Below are positions 18,001 through 26,481 of a DNA stretch of 64,000 nt, piece by piece (positions within the stretch are counted from its first letter, which is position 1; each line of letters starts with the position of its first letter). The DNA lies in assembly GCA_012032345.1 (NCBI GenBank), contig JAAUQI010000013.1, positions 33,552-97,551 of the forward strand, in the 5' to 3' direction. Below the pieces are notes generated by a model, which searched no databases, was not told where the DNA came from, and worked only from the letters and a program-made list of their open reading frames with translations. Source of the stretch: Leptolyngbyaceae cyanobacterium RM1_1_2. Lineage in GTDB: Bacteria; Cyanobacteriota; Cyanobacteriia; Phormidesmidales; Phormidesmidaceae. The position numbers were made by a program, and so were the translations under genes.

Positions 18001-21000
18001 CAATATATTGTCCCGCCCTAAAATCCGATCGCTATCTCCAGGATTTGTGCCGCCATTGATTACTGCACCAGTGAGGCTATTCAGCAAGAAGCTATCGTCA
18101 CCATTGCCCCCGTTTGCCTCTGCAGTCACAAGACCGCCGTTGAAGTTAAAGACATCTGCCCCACCCCCCCCGTCAACCTGAGTGACGCTGCCGCCTGTAT
18201 TGACATTAAAGGTATCAACAGCGGTTCCTCCGGCAAGATTGGTAAATTCAGAAAAAGCAGTCGTTGTATCGACAGTGCCGCTGCCAATGCCATTGATTAT
18301 CCAGGTATTGTTATTGTCCTGCCCTCGCAATGTGCTAGTGACACCTGGCTGAAGGCTTCCCTGAAGCTGTTCGATACCGCCGCCGCCAATACTGGCAAGG
18401 TTGACGTTTGGATCAACGGTATAGCTAGAGAAATCTAGGCGATCGCTGCCATTGCCGCCGTTAATTGCAATAGCGCTACTGTTAACGTTGGCATCAAAGC
18501 TAAAAACGTCGTTTCCATCTCGCCCGTTGAGCCGTTGAATGTTACTGAAGTTGGCAATCGGGCTGTTGAAAATATTGCTGAGTCTGCCGGTATTGGCACT
18601 TGTAATTTGAAAGCGATCGCTATTGCTTGTACCATTGATGGTGTTGTTACCACCCCCTCCATTGATGTCTATATTGGTCAGCACGTTAAAGGTAAAGGTG
18701 TCATCGTTGTTGCCGCCAACTAGATTGGCAAAGCTAAAGAAATCTGTAGCATCGACGGTGCCACTGTCAACTCCGCTAATTGTCCATATGTTGTTGTTAT
18801 CTTCGCCTCGCAATGTGCTAACAACACCTGGCTGAGCGCTGCCGCGTACAACTTCAATGCCGCTGCCTAAAGTGGCTAAATTAACATTAGGATCGCTCAA
18901 AAAAGCCGAAAAATCCAGCTCGTCATTGGTGCTACCTCCACCGTTAAGAGTACCGCTCAAAGTAACGCCGTCGGCCACCATAAAGCGATCGTCATCACCA
19001 TTACCATTAAGAGTATTAATGCCGTTAGCGTTCAGATTAAATACGTCATTACCGCTGTCGCCATTGGCTACGTTGGCTGTGCCGCCATTAGCGTTAAAAA
19101 TATCATCGCCTGCCGCTCCACTCAGGCTCGTGACGCTGCCGCCGACGCTGAGATTAAAGGTGTCTGTAGTACTACCTCCGACAAGATCAGTAAAGCTAAA
19201 GAAAGCAGTGGCATCAACAGTCCCACTGTTGACTCCATCGACTGTCCAAGTATTAAGATTATTTTGGCCGCGTAGCGTGCTACTAACTCCTGGCTGACTG
19301 CTGCCTCGAACAATTTCGATACCGCTACCCAAAGTAGCTAAATCAACATTAGGATCGCTTGAAAAAGCCGAAAAGCTTAGCTCATCATTTGCCCCCGCTC
19401 CACCATTAAGGGTGCCAGTTATAGCAACGCTATCGGCGACAATAAAACGATCGTTATTCCCGTCTCCGTTGAAGGCGCTAACCCCATCAGCGTTCAGGTT
19501 GAAGGTATCCTCACCCCCTCCTCCGTTGACTGTGTTGGCCGTGCCGCCATTAGCGTTAAAAATATCATCGCCTGCCGCCCCACTCAGACTCGTGATGCTG
19601 CCGCCTGCGCTGAGATTAAAAACATCAGCTTGAGCATTACCGACGAGGTTTTCGATACGGCTAAAATTATCTGTAATTCCTGTCGCTGTGCCGGTATTAC
19701 CGCTCGTAACCTCAAAGGTATTGGCAACGTTGGCCCCTCGAATTGTGTTGCTTCCTGTCAGGCCATCGAGGCCACCGTCAATGGTGCCGCCGTTGAAGTT
19801 GTAGGTATCATTTCCCGCGTCACCCATGACATTGCCTGTGACTACACCACTGTTGAAGTTGACTGTCCCAGCTAATGTAATCGGCCCCCCATTAGCTGTC
19901 ACCGCTGTGCCATTCAGGTTAACCGAGCCGCCGTTAGCAGCCAAAATAATCAGGCCCGCTGCGCCATTCCCAGCGTCAATGTTGCCGCCAATGTCGATGT
20001 TGGCTCCCGAAGCAGCACTAGCAGTGGGTTCATCAGGAGTGAAGTTACTGGTAGGACTATCAACTGTTGTAAGGTCAGTGTCTGTTGCAATTCCTCCCTG
20101 CCCCGATCGCAGAATCAGTGCTGGACTTGCCGTTAAAATAGCCGCATCTGGATCACCTGCGACTGCCCCTGCGACTTCAGGCCCAGTGATGATAATGTCG
20201 CCAGTCGCGCTGATGCTGCCTCCGGCCTCTACCTTGAGGGACACGCCACTGTAGCTGCCAAAACTGACATTACCTGTTGCCAAAATAATCGGGTCATAAA
20301 AGCTAAAGAACTCGCCGCCCCCCCCCGCTGTGTTGGCAACTGAAAAATTGCCGCCACTTTCGTAGTGGGCATCTCCTGAAATGACCCCGTCACTCACCAA
20401 GGTTAGGTCACCGCCGCTGCGGAAAGGTGTTTGCGGATGATTGAGCGCCAGAATGTCGATTGATTCTTCGCCGCGAATCACCAGATTGCCCCCGGTATCG
20501 GCGCTGAAGGCATTTTCAGCACTGTCGCGGATGCGGACGGTGCCTGTGGCTTGCAGGGTTAGGTCATTTGTAGTTTGTAGCTGGTTCTCTTCGAGAATCA
20601 GATCGCCACGGGCTGAGAGCAGGGCCGAGTCTGCCGACACATTTTGCACCTGCACATTGCCGCTGACGCCCTCGACTGAAACCTGAGCGCCAGCGGTGAG
20701 GTCGCCGCTGCTGGTGACGCTTCCGGCGGCAAGGCGTAGGTCTTGTCCTGCGGCTAAATTAGCCGCATTGGTCAGCGCCGCCGGGGCATCGGGGCCAAAC
20801 TGGATGCCGGGTGTGACATTAACCGTCACCAGCGGCGCAGCGTTGGGATTGACGGCGCTAAACTCGCTGCCGTCTAGAAAGGTAAAGCCTGTGCCGGTGC
20901 CAGAGACAAAAGAACCAGAGACATCAAGCTGAGCATTGGGGCCAAAGACAATGCCGTTGGGGTTGAGAAAGAAGAGGTTGGCAGCTCCGTCTACGCCTAG

Positions 21001-21363
21001 CAGGCCGTCAATGCTAGACAGATTGCCGCCCGTGACGCGGTTGATGATGTTTTCAATGTTGGCTGGGTTAGCGAAGTAAACCCGCTGGTTGGATAAGACA
21101 TTAAAGTCTTGAAAGCTGTGAAAGAGGTTGACGCCGCGCGCCGCTCCCGCATCGATTCGATCGGCGATCGCCCCTCTGACTTCAACACCGGGCGTTATCA
21201 CCGAGCTTTCAGCCCCTAGCGTAGCATCTGGGGTTATTTGCGCTTGGGCAGGTCGCATGGCAGACAGACAGGCGCTTAGGCTCAGCGTCGCTGCCAGCGC
21301 AGATTGCAAAGCCAGCGCAGAGGGCAAAGATCTCAAAGACCTCGAAGGCTGAAACTCTGGCAT
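15082..21363 (-). CDS. TpsA-type filamentous-haemagglutinin-like exoprotein with internal repeats
   Basis: 2093 residues. Signal peptide to about residue 41 (AQA), then the TPS secretion domain (about 43-165): ITPDATLGAESSVI, HSFQDFNV, and the diagnostic NPNGIVFGPNAQLDVSGSF. The middle (about 480-1500) is a run of Gly/Asn/Asp-rich repeats of the type GGxGDDxFNxNGG, with one unit of 154 residues (462 bases) repeated almost intact. The C-terminal part (from about 1650) has beta-helix-like GGNIxI repeats and ends with a QGGLP segment and two cysteines. Such proteins are exported by TpsB and stay at the surface or are released. The RTX-like DxxxD calcium pattern suggests metal binding. Immediately followed by the CHAT gene upstream on the same strand. 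Confidence 0.9.
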   Translation of the reverse strand: MPEFQPSRSLRSLPSALALQSALAATLSLSACLSAMRPAQAQITPDATLGAESSVITPGVEVRGAIADRIDAGAARGVNLFHSFQDFNVLSNQRVYFANPANIENIINRVTGGNLSSIDGLLGVDGAANLFFLNPNGIVFGPNAQLDVSGSFVSGTGTGFTFLDGSEFSAVNPNAAPLVTVNVTPGIQFGPDAPAALTNAANLAAGQDLRLAAGSVTSSGDLTAGAQVSVEGVSGNVQVQNVSADSALLSARGDLILEENQLQTTNDLTLQATGTVRIRDSAENAFSADTGGNLVIRGEESIDILALNHPQTPFRSGGDLTLVSDGVISGDAHYESGGNFSVANTAGGGGEFFSFYDPIILATGNVSFGSYSGVSLKVEAGGSISATGDIIITGPEVAGAVAGDPDAAILTASPALILRSGQGGIATDTDLTTVDSPTSNFTPDEPTASAASGANIDIGGNIDAGNGAAGLIILAANGGSVNLNGTAVTANGGPITLAGTVNFNSGVVTGNVMGDAGNDTYNFNGGTIDGGLDGLTGSNTIRGANVANTFEVTSGNTGTATGITDNFSRIENLVGNAQADVFNLSAGGSITSLSGAAGDDIFNANGGTANTVNGGGGEDTFNLNADGVSAFNGDGNNDRFIVADSVAITGTLNGGAGANDELSFSAFSSDPNVDLATLGSGIEIVRGSSQPGVSSTLRGQNNLNTWTVDGVNSGTVDATAFFSFTDLVGGSTTDTFNLSVGGSVTSLSGAAGDDIFNANGGTANVANGDSGNDVFNLNANGINTLNGNGDDDRFMVADGVTLSGTLNGGGSTNDELDFSAFLSDPNVNLATLGSGIEVVRGSAQPGVVSTLRGEDNNNIWTISGVDSGTVDATDFFSFANLVGGNNDDTFTFNVLTNIDINGGGGNNTINGTSNSDRFQITSANTGRLSNIFNSPIANFSNIQRLNGRDGNDVFSFDANVNSSAIAINGGNGSDRLDFSSYTVDPNVNLASIGGGGIEQLQGSLQPGVTSTLRGQDNNNTWIINGIGSGTVDTTTAFSEFTNLAGGTAVDTFNVNTGGSVTQVDGGGGADVFNFNGGLVTAEANGGNGDDSFLLNSLTGAVINGGTNPGDSDRILGRDNILIFVPSLDNDTFIITGTGQGTANGTSFSGIEGLEGRGGDDTFIFNDGLLPDSNVIAVDGGADLFVGDRISFANYTSDPAPNLSILIGANVEIIQGSTQPGVTSTLTGNDTPNTWVIDGIDTGTLNTTLRFQDFANLVGGSNVDNFDVNFGGQVNNISTGDGNDFIDVNFGGQVANIFGNNGNDQININFAGQATNIAGDAGEDTININPFSGTISSIDGGEDADILNLNSGSINTATGGSGNDQITVNGASIITTLNGGDGGDTFALLSGSANTVNGESGEDIFNLSSGNFIALNGGLNDDIFNFTNNTFTSQIDGGDNNDTIDFSAAFLPVTVDLNALTAQSIETIIGNGVDSQLTGFADINNTWAITGADQGTLNSTLNFSNFQTYNGGNLSDTFIWQGGSVNGSINGGTGLLTLVGDTIDFTGATAEADITGSQALLIQQISPGTGITFNGAGPGLDLTSNLLDEISDTFTNVIVGNNQTDLVTLGSSSLSFNSPVIIQGNSIRADNNDGVDTASFIDTFGQSVTLASVNEISFNNGDSLSINTSASGADDGGNIVLRGSEILLDDITFDPAAFGDGTTGSIIIAAIGSPTANGDVQINGGTIFNDTFDSDPAPDNGGNLVIVAADDIRLQDLQLVGTINPGSTAVGGNITLNAADEVELINTEVSTLATAGAGSGDNIAEAGDVTISARDLILQSSLIGSNSDSTEALPGNINIVVTGDITLVDSVITAETSFNTITGVRFAPNIGLIAEVAGGNITIQGGGTGIFLLQDGSLVSARGMGDLSSGVAVPGGNIDISGFLSLRAPNPPTSLSGNDIISSASPIGGGAINIFVIEPLDQYFFVSQNGEFSELRMNNRNDISSNGQISITNVTVVDDISPIQLSFVDLSDLVGDACTASSAEGSEFTVSGQGGLPTNPAQPLSPALDNDDWIVPDEELSDPSSNLSQSTQLARQPQPKQGVCLNSLLTQTIQ
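18650..19620. repeat. Two tandem 462-bp direct repeats inside the TpsA gene
   Basis: The stretch around 18883 (AACATTAGGATCGCT) recurs 462 bases further at 19345. Flanking segments such as GCCGCCATTAGCGTTAAAAA (near 19081 and 19543) keep the same spacing. A more diverged third unit precedes it near 18320-18420. 462 bases is exactly 154 codons, so the reading frame is kept. Boundaries are approximate. Confidence 0.7.
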
Positions 21364-21574
21364 AGGACTTGCTCCAGATTGACTAGATTAAGACGTAAAA
21401 AGGCGATCGCAGGCAGATGCGCTATGGAGTGTCTTCAGAAAGGATGCTGAGTTTTTCGGAAAACTTTGATTGAGCAGATACCGGATAACTGCTGAGGCTG
21501 CTTTAACTCTCCAATCTTAGTCAGCCTCACTCCCAGCGCCAAAAAGTTTTGCAATAGTTCATCAAAATTTTGGC

Positions 21575-24415
21575 CTATAGCCAGTTACCAATCAGCACAA
21601 ACGGCGACCAGAAATAGGGGTGGCGGCGAAACCGGGGATTTTCCAGAATGGCTATCTGGGCCTGCCGCAGGGCTTCGGCTTTAGTAACCTGCCGGGTCGA
21701 GAGGCTTTCATAAAAGCGGCCCATGAGTAGCGACGTGGCCACATCATCAACCTGCCATAGACTGGCTAGTGTGCTGCGGGCACCGGCTCGTACCGCTAAA
21801 CCCGCCAGTCCGAGGGCAGCGCGTTCGTCTCCGGCAGCGGTTTCACAAGCACTCAGCACCAGCAGCTCAATATTGCCTGAACGGTTTAGGTCGCTCGATC
21901 GCAAAATGGAGGTAAATTTTTCGCTAAAGATTGGCTCTTGCGACTGAGCCACCACAAAGGTGCTGCGATTTTCGGAACTAAACTGACCGTGAGTAGCGAG
22001 ATGCAAGATGGGCGCAGAGCTGTCTGCTACTTTTTTGGCAAAAGCGGCTGGGGTAAACGCTGCGTTGAGGAAAGTTTGCGTATCAGGGATGTAGGTTTTG
22101 ATTTCCTGAAGCTCAGCTTCCACGTTGGGCAAATCTGAGAACCTTTCCTGCTGACCATCTGGCAGATTCACCGTAATAGCTTCTGAAAGGCCAAAGGCTA
22201 AAACCGATAGCCGCTGGCTTTGCAGCGGACGAGGAGCAAACAGCTCAATACCCGGCGTCAGAGCAATGCTGTACTTTTCGATCAGGTACTGATTGGTTTC
22301 GCGGTCTATCAGCGCTGACATCGGTGCGTTACGCATCGCGCCGTCTAGTACAAAAACTAGCGTCTGTACCTGAGTGCTGGCTAGGTCAAACTCCATTGGG
22401 CGGATCAGCAAATCATAGGCTGTCATCGCGGCCTCTCGAAAGCCAAGGCTGACCCGATTGCTCAAGGCGCTGCGCAATGCCTGAAACTGGGTTTGCAGGC
22501 TGGCGGCTGAAATTTCCTGGCGATAGAGCTTAAAGTTAGCCTCTGCACCCGACTGCTTGGAACTAGGGCCAAACTGCGGCAGGCTGGTAATAATTGCCAG
22601 CTCATTTTCTAAAATAATGGGGTAGACAACAGCTACCCGCTGATTGCTGGCGATGTCCTCTAGGCTGACTTCCTGGCGATCGAGACAGGCGGCTCTGAGG
22701 TAGTCATTTAACTCCTCGACCCGCAGCGACTCAATCACGCGGCGCGCTTGGTCTAGATTATTGCCGTCGGTGCTGTCGGCTTCTAGCAGCAAACTGACGA
22801 GCTGACGGTGAATCGGCTCAATATTTTCTTTGAAAGAAAACTGAACGTCGGGGTTGACGTTGGCTAAGTCAGTTCGTAGCTCCTTGAGGGTGTCTACAGC
22901 CCCTGTGTAGGCTTTGATGGCGCTGGGGCGGTTGTTTTGGTTTTTAAGAATTTCCCCTAGCTGGGCGTACCAGCGGTAGGTGATATCTTTGGCATTGATA
23001 GACCTAGCCAAAAACAGGGCCGCTTCGGTAGAAGCTTTGGCTTGAGCAAAGTCTAGATTGAGGGCATAAGCTTGCCCAAAAGCCCCGGTAACGTAGGCGA
23101 TCGATCGCTTATTGTTGAGCTTTAGCGCCTGTTCACGAGCGATCGCCAGCTGACTAAAGAGCAGGTCATCACCGGGCGCAAGACTGCTTGCCCCTTTCCA
23201 GGTCAGCAAATCGTAAATAAAGTGAATTTGGCTTTCTAGGGTGTCTTGATCAGGGGGCAGGGCAGCTAGCTGAGCCTGAATTTCCCTAGCCGCCGCAGTC
23301 GCTTCAGAAAAACGGTTTCGCTTAATTAACAAACTCAAGACATTGAGCCTAGCTCGAATCTGGTTGACGGGGTCAGCGGTGTCAATCACCCGGGCGTACT
23401 CAGCCAGAGCAGACTCGGTCGCTGCCTCAGTCTCGGTAGACTGCAAAATATTTCCCAGGGTCAAACGCGCTGCTGCGATCGCCTGCTGCAAATCGGGCCG
23501 CTCAGATGTATTAACAGCCGCATTAACAGCGGGCGCATTGAGTAACTGCTCAGCTAAACGAATAGACTGCTCAACGGTGTCTTGGGCACTGGAGAGATCG
23601 CCTGCTACAGTCAGCGCCTCCCCCAGGCTTTGCAAACTCATCACCTTAACGAGAGCATCAGGCTGCTGCTGTAGCGTCACCTGCAGCGGCTGCAAAATCT
23701 CCGTCACCGACCGCAGGTAGTATCCCTGACTCTGTAGGGCTTTAGCTTGCCGAATTAGACTGCGCACCCAGCGATTTTCATCCCCTAGCTGCTGATAAAG
23801 CTGAGCTGCTTGCCGCCAGGTTTCGTAGGCGGCTTCTTGCTCCCCCTGAGCGTAGTGCAGACGGCCCTGAATGTCTAAGGTCTGGGCCTGAATTGATTGC
23901 TGAGCGCGATCGCTGGAGCTAGATGCATCCAAGAGCGCCTGACTAGCCGCAATCGTCTGATTGGCGCTGTACCACTCTCCCTGCTGCCCGTAGACCAAGG
24001 CCAGATTGCTCAGAGCTGCCGCCTGTCTGAGGCGATCGCCCGCAGTTTCGTAGAGCCTAACGGCCTGTTGCAAAGTATCGGCGGCAGCGGCTAGCTCCCC
24101 GTTTTCATAAAGCTGCTGGCCTGCCCGGATTAGCTCTGCTGCGCTCTGGTTTTCTACAGGCGTCTCAGCTGCAATCGTCACACTAGCTGAAAGCGGCCAG
24201 TCTGGGGCGATCGCAGTTTCTGCGGCAGAACTCATGGCGATCGCCTGCCAGGGTCGAGGACTCACCAGGCAAAATATCAGGGCCAGTGCGAGCAGCAGCG
24301 CCAGCCGCAGGCGTTTGTACCCTCGTCTGTGCAAACGCTGTTGACGATCTAAAAATCTCATGATCTTAAATCCTGATAAAGACCTCGATTTAAACTTTCT
24401 GTTGCCAATACCCAT
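21575..24415 (-). CDS. Exported CHAT-domain caspase-like protease with TPR repeats
   Basis: 946 residues. An N-terminal hydrophobic segment (LALLLALALIFCLVS, near residues 40-55) reads as a signal peptide or anchor. TPR-like helical repeats run from about 85 to 540. The C-terminal CHAT domain (about 640-946) keeps both catalytic residues: His in LATHG (about 809) and Cys in LSACETAAG (about 857). CHAT proteins are caspase-family cysteine proteases. Export would place it in the periplasm, unlike the cytoplasmic CRISPR-linked members. A second ATG at 24361, with an AGGA site 9 bases upstream, may be the true start. It lies upstream of TpsA on the same strand (gap about 210 bases). Confidence 0.88.
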   Translation of the reverse strand: MGIGNRKFKSRSLSGFKIMRFLDRQQRLHRRGYKRLRLALLLALALIFCLVSPRPWQAIAMSSAAETAIAPDWPLSASVTIAAETPVENQSAAELIRAGQQLYENGELAAAADTLQQAVRLYETAGDRLRQAAALSNLALVYGQQGEWYSANQTIAASQALLDASSSSDRAQQSIQAQTLDIQGRLHYAQGEQEAAYETWRQAAQLYQQLGDENRWVRSLIRQAKALQSQGYYLRSVTEILQPLQVTLQQQPDALVKVMSLQSLGEALTVAGDLSSAQDTVEQSIRLAEQLLNAPAVNAAVNTSERPDLQQAIAAARLTLGNILQSTETEAATESALAEYARVIDTADPVNQIRARLNVLSLLIKRNRFSEATAAAREIQAQLAALPPDQDTLESQIHFIYDLLTWKGASSLAPGDDLLFSQLAIAREQALKLNNKRSIAYVTGAFGQAYALNLDFAQAKASTEAALFLARSINAKDITYRWYAQLGEILKNQNNRPSAIKAYTGAVDTLKELRTDLANVNPDVQFSFKENIEPIHRQLVSLLLEADSTDGNNLDQARRVIESLRVEELNDYLRAACLDRQEVSLEDIASNQRVAVVYPIILENELAIITSLPQFGPSSKQSGAEANFKLYRQEISAASLQTQFQALRSALSNRVSLGFREAAMTAYDLLIRPMEFDLASTQVQTLVFVLDGAMRNAPMSALIDRETNQYLIEKYSIALTPGIELFAPRPLQSQRLSVLAFGLSEAITVNLPDGQQERFSDLPNVEAELQEIKTYIPDTQTFLNAAFTPAAFAKKVADSSAPILHLATHGQFSSENRSTFVVAQSQEPIFSEKFTSILRSSDLNRSGNIELLVLSACETAAGDERAALGLAGLAVRAGARSTLASLWQVDDVATSLLMGRFYESLSTRQVTKAEALRQAQIAILENPRFRRHPYFWSPFVLIGNWL

Positions 24416-24614
24416 TCTCTAAATCCCGGCTACAGACGGAATGCTTAAACATCTATTCCGTAGGACTGCCGAAACTCAAACTTAAACACTCAAAACTCAA
24501 AACTGGTGTAAAAACCGCCAACAGTAAGCGCAGCCAGATGAGGGGTAATACAGTAGCTGACCTGATTCGTCCAGACTAAGCGATCGCGCTCTGTCTGGCA
24601 GCAAATGTTGCCAA

Positions 24615-26351
24615 TTATTGCATTGGCGATTGTGACTGCTGCTGACTGATGTTTTGCATTAGGGCTAAAGCGGTTGACTGGGTCGGGTTGATTGCCAAAG
24701 CGCGGGTAGCAACGACCTCAGCGTCTTCTAGCCGTCCCAGGCGGCTAAAGGCTAGGGCCAGTCCGGCCCAGGCATCGGCGTTTTCAGCATCAATCTGCAG
24801 GGCCTGCTGGTAGGCAGCTGTTGCCTCTTCGTAGCGGCTGAGGGCTGCTAAGTTGACGGCTCGGTTGTACCACCCCTGAAACAGTTCGAGATCAAGGTTG
24901 ATCGCTCGGTTAGCAGAGAGTAAAGCAGGTTCGTAGCTCTGCAAATGCCATAGCACTACGCTGCGGTTGGCCCAGGTCATGGCATCAGTTGGATCAAGCT
25001 CCAAAGCCCTTTCGTAAGCGCTGAGGGCGGCTTCATCTTCCTCCAGCGTGCGTAAAATTCGAGCCTGATTAGCCCAAGCGCGAGCATAGGTAGGGTCTAG
25101 CTCAATGGCTTTTTGAGTCGAAGCTAGGGCTTCGGCATAGCGCTCTAAATACCAGAGAATGACGCTGCGATCGCTCCAGGCTTCAGTAAAGTTGGGGCTG
25201 ATACCGACCGCTCGGTTGGCCGAGGCTAGGGCCGCTTCGTAATCGCCTTGGCCTGTGAGCGCGTAGGCTTGCTGAATCCAAGCCTGGGCTGGCCCTATTT
25301 CCCACCAGATGCCGTCGCTTTCAGGCGCGAGGGCCTGTTTGCAAGCGGCGATCGCCATTTCATACTGCTCTAGCTTGTTGAGTAAAGTGCATTGCCCCAC
25401 CAGGGCACGAGAATGTTCCGGCTTGAGATCAACCGCGCGGCTGTAGGAAGTTAAGGCTTCGGCATATTTCTCAAGCTGCTCCAGCGCTCTGCCCTGGGCC
25501 GTCCAGACCAAAGCATTTTCAGGATCTACCTCAATAGCCCGGTCATAGAGGGCGATCGCAGCTTCATAGTCTTTGAGCTGGGCCTGGGCCAGCCCCTGGT
25601 TATACCAGGCGATCGCCGAACTCTGATCACGCCAGTCGCCGCTGCCGACTAGCGCCTCCTGACAGGCACTGATCGCCGCCTCATAGCTAGCCAGGTTGCG
25701 CAGGGCTTCGCAGCGGTAGGCCAGCACCAGCGAGTCTGCCGGATCGATCAGCAGCACCCGCTCATAGGCCACCAGAGCCTGCTCGTAGTCTTCCTGCTGA
25801 GCCAGAATAATACCGCGCCGAAACCAGGCTAAAGCGGGTGACTGATTGCCCCAGCTACCGTTTACCCGCAGGGCCTCGTTGCAGCGATCTAGCGCCTTTT
25901 CGCTCTGACCTAGCTCAGAAAAAGAGATGCACTGGTAGGTGAGGGCTAGAGAGTTTGCTGCATTCAGGCTGAGAGACTGACTGGCCGAGGCGATCGCTGC
26001 GGGATACTGCTGCTGAGCTACCAAAATGCCACTGTGCAAGGCCCAAATGTTGGAATCGCGTGGCTCTAACTCAATCGCTTTTTCGCAGGCTGCAATAGCT
26101 TCGTCATACTGCTGGGCGCTGGCCTGCAGCTCACAGAGGTTACGCCAGTAGTCAAAGTCTTTGAGTTCTTCCAGCAGTCCGGCCTGGGCGTAGCGGCTGT
26201 CGGGAGATGAATCATTCAGAGCAAAAGGGGCGATCGCGGCGGCAGACTGGCTCCACAGAAAGGCGATCGCGGCTAGGCCCAGTGACTTTGAGCCTGGTAG
26301 CTTTGAGCCTTGCATAGAAGAGTTGAGACGGCTCCAGTTTTGGTTCGGCAT
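24615..26351 (-). CDS. Exported tetratricopeptide-repeat protein
   Basis: 578 residues. A hydrophobic segment near residues 25-45 (LAAIAFLWSQSAAAIAPFA) is followed by about a dozen TPR units. Most are 34 residues long with the A-x-x-x-Y-x-x-A-L-x-L-D-P pattern (for example YEEATAAYQQALQIDAENADAW). No other domain is visible. TPR arrays bind peptides or partner proteins, so it is probably a scaffold or chaperone. It sits directly upstream of the CHAT gene on the same strand (gap about 200 bases) and starts divergently from the pentapeptide-repeat gene. The partner is unknown. Confidence 0.85.
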   Translation of the reverse strand: MPNQNWSRLNSSMQGSKLPGSKSLGLAAIAFLWSQSAAAIAPFALNDSSPDSRYAQAGLLEELKDFDYWRNLCELQASAQQYDEAIAACEKAIELEPRDSNIWALHSGILVAQQQYPAAIASASQSLSLNAANSLALTYQCISFSELGQSEKALDRCNEALRVNGSWGNQSPALAWFRRGIILAQQEDYEQALVAYERVLLIDPADSLVLAYRCEALRNLASYEAAISACQEALVGSGDWRDQSSAIAWYNQGLAQAQLKDYEAAIALYDRAIEVDPENALVWTAQGRALEQLEKYAEALTSYSRAVDLKPEHSRALVGQCTLLNKLEQYEMAIAACKQALAPESDGIWWEIGPAQAWIQQAYALTGQGDYEAALASANRAVGISPNFTEAWSDRSVILWYLERYAEALASTQKAIELDPTYARAWANQARILRTLEEDEAALSAYERALELDPTDAMTWANRSVVLWHLQSYEPALLSANRAINLDLELFQGWYNRAVNLAALSRYEEATAAYQQALQIDAENADAWAGLALAFSRLGRLEDAEVVATRALAINPTQSTALALMQNISQQQSQSPMQ

Positions 26352-26481
26352 CAGAAGTCCTAGCCTCAGACTTTAACTTCAGAGTACTGGCTGACGGTTG
26401 CAGAAAAAGTTAAACCTATGTCGAGTTTTTTAACCGACTGGATCGGCTAAGATTCGCACGGATGAGTTAGGCATAAAAGCA
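26352..26481. promoter_or_regulatory. Divergent promoter region of TPR and pentapeptide-repeat genes
   Basis: The two genes start 130 bases apart in opposite directions, so this gap must hold both promoters. No clear operator is seen. The arrangement suggests joint control with the secretion/CHAT island. Confidence 0.35.

Noticed and set aside
15403..20932. Several plus-strand frames inside the TpsA gene
   Set aside because: All are shadows of the repetitive minus-strand gene, with biased Ser/Pro/Leu composition and no domains.
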